From NCBI RefSeq assembly GCF_900111765.1, contig NZ_FOIB01000001.1, forward strand, positions 682,001 through 746,000: 64,000 nt of DNA, in the 5' to 3' direction. Under the pieces are notes generated by a model that was given only the letters and a program-made list of their open reading frames with translations, did no database searches and had not been told where the DNA came from. Each line of letters begins with the position of its first letter. Position 1 is the stretch's first letter. Positions 36,690 to 44,298 of the stretch are shown piece by piece. Source of the DNA: Myxococcus fulvus (lineage in GTDB: Bacteria > Myxococcota > Myxococcia > Myxococcales > Myxococcaceae). A program made the translations under genes and the position numbers.

Positions 36690-38203
36690 GTGCTCCGCGC
36701 GGTCAGGCGCTCGTCCTCTTCGCGCTGACGTTGCTCTTGCTCGCGTTGATGGTGCTGATGTCGCTGGGCTTCGGCATGCGCGCCAAGGAGCGCGTCGAAA
36801 TCCAGATGGCCGCGGACGCGGCGGCCTACAGCCAGGCGGTGGCCGCGGCGCGCACGTTCAACGCCATCTCCGTGATGAACCGCGCGCAGGTGGCGCACAT
36901 GGTGGCCATGGCCGGCACCCAGGCGCTCATCAGCCGCAGCAGCCAGGTGTACGCGGCCCACATGGTCTGCGCGCCCAAGTACACCGACGTGCAGTGGGAG
37001 GCGCTGGACAAGAACGCCGCCACTCAGACGAAGCTGGCTCAGGGCAAGGCGGGCAACCTGTACCAGGCGGGGCTGGAGATCTATGCGCACCTGCTCACCG
37101 AGCATGTCGCCGGGCAGAAACTCGCGGTGCGCATCGCCCGGGGCGCCAACCCGGAACTGGAGGCGACGGCGGACGGCGCGGCCAAGAGCTTCCTGGAGCT
37201 CAACGGCTCTGAAGACGTGCCTCGCCACGGGCCGCTGATGGACGCCGTGCGGCGAGGTGGCGGCGCCTGTGGCGGCGGCGCGGTGTGCCCGGTGGGCGGC
37301 GCCTCGCGCGCGCACCTGAACGCCACCATGGGCAGCCTGGGCTGGACGTGGGTGCACAACCGGCCCACCGGCAGCGCGGGGTTCGGCACGGGCGGCGCGG
37401 CGCGCTCCACGGCCTTCCGTCGCTACGGCTCCGCCGCGGAGATGGACCCTTCGACCTACAACACGGTGTCGGGGCGCAACGCCACGGGCCATGACCACGG
37501 GACGGCCATCGTCCCCACGCAGTGCGCGAGCAACGCGCCGCCCGCGCCGGTGCCGGTGACGGATGCGTGGGTGATGTCCGACGAGCAGCAGACGCCGCAG
37601 GACCAGCACGTGTACGGCCTGCGCCTCCCGCCGGGGCAGGCGCCCGAAGCAGGTGAGCCCCTCTACGAGCGGCACACGCTGGGCGCGTGCGTGACGTGCC
37701 CGGGCATCTGGCCGTTCGCCATGAGCTACAACGTGGACGAGATGTGGCGCGGGCCGAGCAACCACTACGCCCAGCCGAAGCTGTACTCGGTGTTGCATCG
37801 CGATTACGGCAGTGACGCGCGCCGCAGGAACCCGGACCCGTGGAACCTGTTCTTCCGCTTCAAGTTCTCGGAGGAGAACACGACGGAGTTCGACCTCTCG
37901 ATTCCGCTGGGGCGCTCGCGGCCGACGGGGCGTGAGAGCGTGCAGCGCAACCAAGTCGCGCTGTCGGCGGGCATCGTCTACTACCACCGGCCGCGCGCGG
38001 CGGCGCAGGGGGGAGGCTGGCGCGAGCCGCCCAACTTCCTGAACCCGTTCTGGCGCGCCACGCTGGTGAGCGCCGAGGGCGCGGTGGACGACAGGCCGGC
38101 CGAGAGCCTGGAGACGGCGGGGTTCGCCGAGCACGGCCGGACGCTGCGCGAGCTGGAGCAGGCGGGTTATCGCGGCGGCAGCCGGCGGGGAGCGGGGTAC
38201 TGA
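36668..38203 (+). CDS. TadG-like pilus assembly protein
   Basis: A 511-residue protein overlapping the upstream gene by 22 bases. The N-terminal helix PRGQALVLFALTLLLLALMVLM and the following MRAKERVEIQMAADAAAYSQAVAAAR are the hallmark of TadG/pilus-assembly TadE-G proteins, whose ADAAA.S.A segment follows the helix. In this one the +5 residue is Leu rather than Glu, so peptidase processing is doubtful. The large C-terminal part (about 200-511) is unique and includes several Cys pairs (CACVTC-like and GGGACGGGAVC). Likely anchored in the inner membrane with the body in the periplasm. Confidence 0.78.
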   Translation: MSRHRLLSAPRGQALVLFALTLLLLALMVLMSLGFGMRAKERVEIQMAADAAAYSQAVAAARTFNAISVMNRAQVAHMVAMAGTQALISRSSQVYAAHMVCAPKYTDVQWEALDKNAATQTKLAQGKAGNLYQAGLEIYAHLLTEHVAGQKLAVRIARGANPELEATADGAAKSFLELNGSEDVPRHGPLMDAVRRGGGACGGGAVCPVGGASRAHLNATMGSLGWTWVHNRPTGSAGFGTGGAARSTAFRRYGSAAEMDPSTYNTVSGRNATGHDHGTAIVPTQCASNAPPAPVPVTDAWVMSDEQQTPQDQHVYGLRLPPGQAPEAGEPLYERHTLGACVTCPGIWPFAMSYNVDEMWRGPSNHYAQPKLYSVLHRDYGSDARRRNPDPWNLFFRFKFSEENTTEFDLSIPLGRSRPTGRESVQRNQVALSAGIVYYHRPRAAAQGGGWREPPNFLNPFWRATLVSAEGAVDDRPAESLETAGFAEHGRTLRELEQAGYRGGSRRGAGY

Positions 38204-38204
38204 C

Positions 38205-39161
38205 ATGCGCTCGCGACGCGCGGCACGACGAGGACAGTCGCTCATCGAGACGTCGCTGGGGTTGATGGTGTTCGTCACCATCCTCCTGTTCGGCATCTAC
38301 TTCGCGGAGGTGGGCGCGCTGACGCTGAAGGTGCAGGAGGCCGCCAACTTCGCGCTCTGGAACGCCACGGGGCGCGTGATGCACGACCCGGCGGCGGGAG
38401 CGTGGCAGCGGCCCTCCGCGGTGACGGGCGCGCTGGCGGAGGCGAACGGGCGCTACGTGGACTACGACGGGCGCAGCCGCATGGACGGGGCGGGTGGGGT
38501 GCCGGTGCAGCTCGCCGTCGCTCGCGCGCAGCCCATCCAGGTGGACTGCGAGCCGGAGCTCCCCGCGGGAGTCCCCACGCTGGAGCCGGTGCACGCGGGT
38601 GGGCCGCTGGGAGATATGCGGGTGGCGTCGCCGGGCATGCGCTGCACGGCGTCCACGCGGCTTCGCGCGGAGCGCATCGGCCGCTTCATGGAGCCGAGCT
38701 TCTTCCAGACCTCGCAGCGCGTGGCGGCGGCGACGTTCCGCGTGTGCGCGGCGGGGCGTGCGACGTCGGGCGAGTGCCGGGGTCGGTTCGGGGTGTTCCT
38801 GGACGACTGGGGCCTGTCGACGGTGGCGGAGGGACGCGCCTGCGCGCTGAGCATCAACAGCGGCAGGGTGTGTGGCAACCCGGACTACTACCTCTGGGCG
38901 GAGCGGGTGTACCGGCGCAACGGCGGTGGCGGGAACGCGGGCTCGCAGCTGGCGGGCCTGGTGGGCTCGGAGTCGGTCAACGAGGACCAGTTCTTCATGA
39001 GCTTCCGGGGCGAGGAGGACCGCTACGAGGAGAACATCGGCGCCACGCACGCGGGCGGCCAGTCCGTCTGGGAGACGACGCCGTTCCGGGCCTCGAACCT
39101 GGGGCGCCGGTATGACGTGCCCCGGGAGAACCGGTGGCTGGGTGGAGTGCGGGTGCGGTGA
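38205..39161 (+). CDS. TadE-like pseudopilin, second copy
   Basis: A 318-residue protein one base after the previous stop. The N-terminus RRGQSLIETSLGLMVFVTILLF has Glu five residues after the glycine and a hydrophobic helix, as expected of a prepilin-peptidase substrate. The remainder is an extracytoplasmic domain with about ten cysteines arranged in CTAST, CAAG, CRGR, CALS and CGNP contexts. Co-operonic with the first TadE-like and TadG-like genes; they probably form a small-subunit complex at the tip or base of a Tad-type machine. The core motor CpaF sits at 58623-60383 in the same window. Confidence 0.78.
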   Translation: MRSRRAARRGQSLIETSLGLMVFVTILLFGIYFAEVGALTLKVQEAANFALWNATGRVMHDPAAGAWQRPSAVTGALAEANGRYVDYDGRSRMDGAGGVPVQLAVARAQPIQVDCEPELPAGVPTLEPVHAGGPLGDMRVASPGMRCTASTRLRAERIGRFMEPSFFQTSQRVAAATFRVCAAGRATSGECRGRFGVFLDDWGLSTVAEGRACALSINSGRVCGNPDYYLWAERVYRRNGGGGNAGSQLAGLVGSESVNEDQFFMSFRGEEDRYEENIGATHAGGQSVWETTPFRASNLGRRYDVPRENRWLGGVRVR

Positions 39162-40405
39162 GGTCCGTGCTCGCCGTCCTGTGCCTGCTGGGCACGGCGC
39201 CCGTCGCCGCGAGTACGTCCGTGGGCGAGCAGGAGCCCTTGAATCGAGGCTCGCCGGGTACGGGTCTCTCGGACCCGAAGGCTCGGCGCGCGGCCCGGGC
39301 GAGCGAGCCGGTCAGGCCGGATGCCACCCCTCCTCGCGCTGGCGCGAGCACGGCTGCTGAGAAGTCGAACCCCGCGCCGTCGAGTGCTCCGCGCGCAGTC
39401 GGCGCAGGCACCGCCGCGAAGTCCGTCGCTGCGTCGTCGAGCCCACCGCGCGCCGCTGACTTGAGCGACGCAACGAAGTCGGGCGCCGCGTCGTCGGGCG
39501 CGTCTCGTGCCGCTGGTTCGAGCGACGCAACGAAGTCGGGCGCCGCGTCGTCGAGCCCACAGCGCGCCGCTGGCTCGAGCGACACAACGAAGTCCGTCGC
39601 CACGTCATCGGGCCCACCGCGCGCCGCTAACTCGAGCGACGCAACGAAGTCCAGCGCCACGTCGTCGAGCCCATCGCGAGCCGCTGGCTCGAGCGACGCA
39701 ACGAAGTCCAGCGCCGCGTCGTCGAGCCCATCGCGCACCACTGGCTCGAGCGACGCAACGAAGCCCGGCGCGAGCCCCTCCGCGGACACCGGACCGCGCT
39801 TCGCGTGGCCGTCGCTGCGCGTGCTGGAGCAGGTGGACGCCAGCGAGGTGCTCGACGCCAACGGTGTGCCCGTGGTGCTGCGCGCCGTGGTGGTGAAGGA
39901 CTCCGCGCAGGACCTGGTGCAGCGCTTCGCGGATGCCTTCCGCGCGGGCGGCCTCCACGTCCCTCCAGGCTCCGAGCAGCCGCAGCTCGCCAGCGGCGTG
40001 GCCATGCTCACCGGCGTCGACATGTACCGGGGGCTCACCTACACCGTCATCCTCCAGCCCCAGGAGGGCGGCGTCACGCTCGTGTACCTGGGCGAGGCCA
40101 ACCATGCCCTGGCCCGCGAGCCGAGCATCGCCGGTGACGTCGCCACGCTCCCTCCCGGTGCGCACGGCGTGATGCGCGTGAGCGACGAGAGCTCCAGGAC
40201 ACTGTCCTTCCAGGTCCCCATGTCCGAGGCCGAGGTGCGCACCTTCTACGCCCAGGCGCTGGGGCGCGACGGCTGGCGGCTCGCCGACGGGGAGACGTCC
40301 ATCTACACCCGTCCCGGTGAAGAACTGCGCATCATCCAGGCGCCCGCCGAGAAGGGGATGCGCTCCGTGGTGCTCGTCCACCGGGGTCGACTTCGCGAGC
40401 CCTGA
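39158..40405 (+). CDS. Secreted Ser/Ala-rich repeat protein at the end of the Tad-like operon
   Basis: A 415-residue protein starting at GTG 39158 inside the previous stop (GTGA). The N-terminus VRSVLAVLCLLGTAPVAAS is a signal peptide. Residues about 25-205 are Ser, Ala, Pro and Thr rich with six 19-residue repeats. The C-terminal domain (about 215-415) is folded: LRVLEQVDASEVLDANGVPV, VVKDSAQDLVQRFADAF, and near the end FYAQALGRDGWRLADGETSIY. I do not recognise it, but paired segments DLVQRFADAF and EVRTFYAQAL suggest a duplicated fold resembling beta-alpha pilus or secretion accessory domains. Likely a periplasmic or surface adaptor for the pseudopilins. Confidence 0.75.
   Translation: MRSVLAVLCLLGTAPVAASTSVGEQEPLNRGSPGTGLSDPKARRAARASEPVRPDATPPRAGASTAAEKSNPAPSSAPRAVGAGTAAKSVAASSSPPRAADLSDATKSGAASSGASRAAGSSDATKSGAASSSPQRAAGSSDTTKSVATSSGPPRAANSSDATKSSATSSSPSRAAGSSDATKSSAASSSPSRTTGSSDATKPGASPSADTGPRFAWPSLRVLEQVDASEVLDANGVPVVLRAVVVKDSAQDLVQRFADAFRAGGLHVPPGSEQPQLASGVAMLTGVDMYRGLTYTVILQPQEGGVTLVYLGEANHALAREPSIAGDVATLPPGAHGVMRVSDESSRTLSFQVPMSEAEVRTFYAQALGRDGWRLADGETSIYTRPGEELRIIQAPAEKGMRSVVLVHRGRLREP
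39422..39763 (+). repeat. Six 57-bp in-frame repeats (19-residue Ser/Ala unit)
   Basis: Six consecutive 57-base units encode a peptide of the form S.AASSSP.RAAGSSDATK. Copies differ by a few point changes and never by frame. The unit carries a conserved Lys at its end and would make a flexible, possibly modified linker. Confidence 0.88.
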
Positions 40406-40406
40406 G

Positions 40407-40424
40407 GCGCGGGTCGTCGCGCCA
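40407..40424. terminator. Small hairpin between convergent genes
   Basis: GGCGCG (40407-40412) pairs with CGCGCC (40419-40424) around a six-base loop, two bases after the repeat-protein stop and 27 bases before the convergent gene's stop. It is short, so only weakly supported. Confidence 0.3.
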
Positions 40425-40450
40425 CGTCCCGTCGGACACCCCCGCGCGAC

Positions 40451-41005
40451 TCAGGCGCGCAGCTTCTCGCGCAGCGCCTTGGCGCGGCTCTGCATGTCCG
40501 GGTCCATGCTGGTCAGCTCCACCGACTTCAGCCGCTGGTCCAGGCTCTGCGGCTTCTTCTGCAGCTTGCCTTCTTCCGCCAGCACCTCCAGCCGGGCCAG
40601 CGCCTTGTCGACGATGCGCTCGCGCGGGTGGTCCAGCAGGCTGTCGAGGAAGTACGCGTCCTCGGGCAGCTCCGGGTACTTCTCCAGGTAGTCCACCACG
40701 GCCTTCACCCAGTCGGCGCGCGTCTCGGACTCCGTGACCTTCTGCATGGCCTGCTTCTGGGCCTTGCGCTTGCCCTCCGGGTCGAACGTCTTCGCCAGCC
40801 CCTCGGGCAGCTCGCCGCCCGTGAAGAGCGCGTCCGCGGCGGCCTTGTACTTCTGGTAGCTCGCGCTGCGCTCAATCTTCTGCTGCGCGGGGTCATCCTG
40901 CCGCGAGTGGTACTTGCTGCCCTTGGCGCGGCCCGCGTCGATTTCGCGCCACGTCTTGTTGCGCTTCCCGGAGAAGCCGCCGCCGTCGTCGTTGTCCTTG
41001 GCCAT
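40451..41005 (-). CDS. Conserved hypothetical charged protein
   Basis: A 184-residue hydrophilic protein with an N-terminal Gly/Lys-rich tail (MAKDNDDGGGFSGKRNKTW) and a mostly helical body. The region LPEDAYFLDSLLDHPRERIVDKALARLEVLAEEG repeats helix-turn-helix spacing like HEAT or ARM repeats. The C-terminal part is also helical. No catalytic motif. It starts three bases after the stop of the upstream unknown gene, so they are one transcript. Function unknown; a protein-protein scaffold is the simplest reading. Confidence 0.75.
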   Translation of the reverse strand: MAKDNDDGGGFSGKRNKTWREIDAGRAKGSKYHSRQDDPAQQKIERSASYQKYKAAADALFTGGELPEGLAKTFDPEGKRKAQKQAMQKVTESETRADWVKAVVDYLEKYPELPEDAYFLDSLLDHPRERIVDKALARLEVLAEEGKLQKKPQSLDQRLKSVELTSMDPDMQSRAKALREKLRA

Positions 41006-41008
41006 CCT

Positions 41009-41770
41009 TCATCTCCCCTTGCGTGCGCCCCAGAGCGCCGCGAGTCCGCGTTGGACGAGGGTGCGCACCACCTCCAGCTCCTGTGCGGTCAGGGGCTGCA
41101 CCTCGTCCTGCTCCGCCTCGAAGAGCGCCTCGGCCGCGTACGTCCGCAGCGACTCGGGCACCGGTGGAGCCGTCGTGTCCGCCACCAGCGCCGCCGGGCG
41201 CACCGAAGCGACCCCCGGCGACCAACCCAGCTCCAGCATGGCGTACAGCTCGAAGAGCAGGTGGCGGGCGACCCCGTATCCTTCGTCCGTGAGCCCCGCG
41301 GCGTCAAGCGCGCCCAGCAGGGCATCCTGTCGGTTCTCGAAGGCGTGCATCAGCCGCGTGCGCGCCTTCTCGTCATCCTCCAGATAACGCCAGGCCGTCT
41401 CGACGAATTCGCTCGAGGGCTCGCCCGGGTGGAAGTCCGCGGGCGCGACGGGCCGGCTCTTCTTCGGCCGGGGCGGACGCTCCCCATCTTCCAGGCGCAC
41501 CACGCGCCCCTCTGCCACCAGGTCCCAGAGGCCCAAGAGGTTCTGGTACAGCTTGCGCGCGATGTCCGGCGAGGGGAAGCGCGGCTCGCCCTCGAAGAGC
41601 CCCGGGATGACGTCGCCCTGGGGACGGCCCTTGGCGTGCGCCGCCTGCATGCGGGCGAGCACCTCCGCGGTGTCGTACGGGCTGCCGGACAGCTCCAGCA
41701 ATCCATCCAGCATCGGCGCGCCCTCGAACTGGCGCTGGAAGTCACTGCCTCGGTCCTTGGAGCGGCTCAT
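41009..41770 (-). CDS. Hypothetical protein, helical
   Basis: A 253-residue protein; ATG 41770 is chosen because the MSRSKDRGSDFQ start looks like a genuine soluble N-terminus, whereas the longer frame adds a basic stretch. It is acidic and helical, with VLARMQAAHAKGRPQGDVIPGLFEGEPRFPSPD and a middle linker PPRPKKSRPVAPADFHPG. No known domain can be named. Operon with the next gene (three-base gap). It lies between a Tad-like operon and small unknown genes, so its role cannot be inferred from context. Confidence 0.72.
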   Translation of the reverse strand: MSRSKDRGSDFQRQFEGAPMLDGLLELSGSPYDTAEVLARMQAAHAKGRPQGDVIPGLFEGEPRFPSPDIARKLYQNLLGLWDLVAEGRVVRLEDGERPPRPKKSRPVAPADFHPGEPSSEFVETAWRYLEDDEKARTRLMHAFENRQDALLGALDAAGLTDEGYGVARHLLFELYAMLELGWSPGVASVRPAALVADTTAPPVPESLRTYAAEALFEAEQDEVQPLTAQELEVVRTLVQRGLAALWGARKGR

Positions 41771-41815
41771 GGCGGCGGGACGCTTACCCCGGCGGGCTGC
41801 CGAGCGCACGCGGCA

Positions 41816-42040
41816 TCAGGTGTCCTGGGGCCACTCGCCCATCAGGTCGTCCTGGCGCTCCTTGGGGTTGGACGTCCACTCGAAGTCCTCCGGGACGTGG
41901 CCGCCGCCGTGCTGACGCGTGCCGTCCCAGCTCACCTGTCCGGTGAGGAAGTGCTCGTCGGGCTCTCCTGTGATGGCCGCGCGCTCATCGGGCAGCGTGA
42001 AGGGCGTGTCCAGGGGCTCTTTGGGGATGAGGATGGGCAT
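41816..42040 (-). CDS. Small acidic hypothetical protein
   Basis: A 74-residue protein from ATG 42040. The sequence PILIPKEPLDTPFTLPDERAAI then WDGTRQHGGGHVPEDFEW is rich in Pro, Asp and Glu and has no membrane helix. It ends 46 bases before the next gene on the same strand. It looks like a genuine short gene by codon usage but has no recognised family, so confidence is moderate. Confidence 0.6.
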   Translation of the reverse strand: MPILIPKEPLDTPFTLPDERAAITGEPDEHFLTGQVSWDGTRQHGGGHVPEDFEWTSNPKERQDDLMGEWPQDT

Positions 42041-42211
42041 GGCGGACCTCGCTGCGCAGGCGTCAGGCGCGCCAGGTGTTTGCTGGCGCACGCGCCCGTC
42101 ACCCCCACAACATGGGCAGGCGGCCGGGGCCGTGGGAGCTGGTAGGGGCGGGCGGGCGGGGGCATGGCCGCCTTCCGTTTCGGAGCCGGCGCACCTAGTC
42201 TCCCATCCCGA

Positions 42212-42868
42212 ATGGCCGAGTCCTCGCCGGAGACGTTGAAGACCGCGGTGCTGGCCCTCTCCCGCGTCCACGCGGTGGAGGGTCCGCCGGGAGAGAACGG
42301 GCTGCGCACCGTCTGGCACATGGGCACGGACGGCGCGGAGCTGATGTCCCAGGTGGACTCCGACGGGCGCGTGCGCAGGCAGGAGCTGACGCTGTTGGAG
42401 GACCACTACATGTGGGCCAGCGGCGAGGGCGTGCGCACCGGCCGTGTCGAGTCCGAGGGTGGCCCCACGGTGCCCGTGGTGAAGGCGGACCCACAGCTGG
42501 TCCCCCACCGGCTCGTGCGCGCCGCCCAGGCGATGGGCACGTACACCGGACAGGACCGCTACATCCTCCACATGCAGCGCGTGCTGGCGCTCGCTCGCGA
42601 GGGCCTGGAGATGGCCGGCGCGGGCGTCATCATCCGCGAGTCCCAGCGTCCCTCGGAGCCCACGTTGCCCTCACTGGAGTCCGCGCCCGTGTCCCCGCCC
42701 GTCACGCCCGAGCCATCGCAGGAGGAGCAGGTCCAGTACGTGTTCGGCGCGCCACATCCTCACGAGGTGGCCCCGCCGGTGTCGCGCGGCTCCGAGGGCA
42801 TGGTGATGCTCGCCGTGTTCGGCGTGGGCGTGGTGGTGGGCCTCCTGTTGCTCATCTGGCTGCTCTGA
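42212..42868 (+). CDS. Tail-anchored membrane protein
   Basis: A 218-residue protein from ATG 42212. The cytoplasmic N-terminal part (about 1-150) is a compact alpha/beta-like domain with VWHMGTDGAELMSQVDSDG and TLLEDHYMWASGEGVRTG, followed by a Pro/Glu linker and a single C-terminal helix MVMLAVFGVGVVVGLLLLIWLL. That topology means it is anchored by its tail, with the domain facing the cytoplasm. No enzyme motif is visible. Its 3' end overlaps a convergent gene by 109 bases. Confidence 0.72.
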   Translation: MAESSPETLKTAVLALSRVHAVEGPPGENGLRTVWHMGTDGAELMSQVDSDGRVRRQELTLLEDHYMWASGEGVRTGRVESEGGPTVPVVKADPQLVPHRLVRAAQAMGTYTGQDRYILHMQRVLALAREGLEMAGAGVIIRESQRPSEPTLPSLESAPVSPPVTPEPSQEEQVQYVFGAPHPHEVAPPVSRGSEGMVMLAVFGVGVVVGLLLLIWLL

Positions 42869-43809
42869 GCGGGGGCGATTTCCAGGCCGAGCAGTCGCAG
42901 CATGTCCAGCGTGGTGGGCACCGTGTCGCGGGGCAGGGTGACGTGGGTGTTGCGCGCCACCGAGCGCACCGGGTGCAGGTCCATCACCAGCAGCGCCGTC
43001 ACGGCGGCCGCGGGCACCAGCCTGGGGACCCAGCGCGGCCTGGGGTGGGAGGGGGACTGGCGGCTGAGGCCGCGCGCCAGCAGCATGATGCCCAGCACCA
43101 CCAGCACCGACGTGCACATCCACCGCAGCTCGCGCAGCCGCACGGCAGACTCCATGCCGAAGGACACCCACTCCTCTCGCCCGGCGTGGGGCACCGCTCC
43201 CAGGCCGGTGAGCATCTCCAGGAAGTGACGCGCCTCCAGCGCGCCCACCGCCGCCACGGACGCCAGCGCCGCCGTCACCCCGCTGGCCAGCAGGAGTCCC
43301 CGGGCACGTCGCGCGCCCCCGGCCTCGTCCGCGCACGAAGGGCTGAAGCGCGCCAGCGCCAGCCCCAGCGAGAGTCCCAGCAACAGCGCCGTGCTCGTCC
43401 ACGCGCCCAGGAGCCGGGGCGCCATGGCCTGGCCGGTGCTCAGGGCGACATCCAGCGCGGTGTCCTGCGTGGACAGCCGAGTCAGGCTGGACATCGCGCG
43501 GCCCACCAGCACCTCGGTGCCGAGCAGCCCCACCATCCACGGCAGCGTGGCCATGCCCAGCATCACCGCCAGCGGTACGCGACGACCCAGCCCCGTGCTC
43601 GCCAGGGCCAGCGACAACAGCGGCAGCTCCACCAGCAACGACAGGGCCACCATCGCGGCGAAAGGACCCGCTGCGTCCACCACCTCCGCCAACGCCTCCG
43701 GGCCGTTCATCAGCGGTGCGAGCGTGAAGCACCACACGACGACAGTGACTGGCACGGCCGAGGCGACGGAAAGTGCAGGGGCGAGACGGGGCCGCAGAGT
43801 AACAAGCAT
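42760..43809 (-). CDS. Multi-pass membrane protein
   Basis: A 349-residue protein from ATG 43809 with seven or eight hydrophobic segments, for example LSVASAVPVTVVVWCFTLAPL near the N-terminus and VLVVLGIMLLARGL near the C-terminus. Between them are short charged loops. The last 45 residues are low-complexity Pro/Thr and lie in the overlap with the convergent gene. No transporter signature is seen. It follows another membrane gene and an ABC exporter on the same strand, suggesting a three-gene membrane operon. The role is unknown. Confidence 0.68.
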   Translation of the reverse strand: MLVTLRPRLAPALSVASAVPVTVVVWCFTLAPLMNGPEALAEVVDAAGPFAAMVALSLLVELPLLSLALASTGLGRRVPLAVMLGMATLPWMVGLLGTEVLVGRAMSSLTRLSTQDTALDVALSTGQAMAPRLLGAWTSTALLLGLSLGLALARFSPSCADEAGGARRARGLLLASGVTAALASVAAVGALEARHFLEMLTGLGAVPHAGREEWVSFGMESAVRLRELRWMCTSVLVVLGIMLLARGLSRQSPSHPRPRWVPRLVPAAAVTALLVMDLHPVRSVARNTHVTLPRDTVPTTLDMLRLLGLEIAPAQSSQMSNRRPTTTPTPNTASITMPSEPRDTGGATS

Positions 43810-43847
43810 TCCCGGATAGACTAGTCTCTCCAGGTAATTCTTGGAAT

Positions 43848-44225
43848 TCAGACTGGGGGACGACCGATGAGCCAGTACACGACGGTGGAGAGCGCGCCGG
43901 CGATGGGGGAGGCGAGCACACCCAGCAGGTAGAGCTGCGGGCACCCGCCTTCGGAGCAGCCGATGCGGCCGTAGGCGAGGGCGCCGGCGAGCAGGAGGGG
44001 CACGTGCATGCCGATGAAGAAGATGCCCAGGCCCCGCACGACGAGCCCGCGGTACCAGGTGCGGGTCCACAATCGGAAGACGACGGGGACCAGGACGAGG
44101 GTGCTGGTGGTGGCGGCGGCGAGCACCCCTTGGCGCGCGGACACCGCCACGCACGCGAGGGCGGCGAGTGCCAGGGAGGGCACCAGGAGCAGCGCGTTGA
44201 GGGACAGGGGCTCCCGGTGACGCAT
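43848..44225 (-). CDS. Four-helix membrane protein
   Basis: A 125-residue protein from ATG 44225 with four hydrophobic segments (about 8-30, 33-50, 55-80 and 95-118). The loop CSEGGCPQ has two cysteines flanking a Gly-Gly turn and could form a disulfide on the outer face. It sits between the ABC exporter and the multi-pass protein, with 38 and 73-base gaps, so it is probably co-transcribed with them. Function unknown. Confidence 0.68.
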   Translation of the reverse strand: MRHREPLSLNALLLVPSLALAALACVAVSARQGVLAAATTSTLVLVPVVFRLWTRTWYRGLVVRGLGIFFIGMHVPLLLAGALAYGRIGCSEGGCPQLYLLGVLASPIAGALSTVVYWLIGRPPV

Positions 44226-44298
44226 GACGCGCTCGGGACGCTGGCAGAGCAGGTGCCCGGAGGCAAGCGCCGCACGCGCGGGTGTCCGGCAGGAATCC

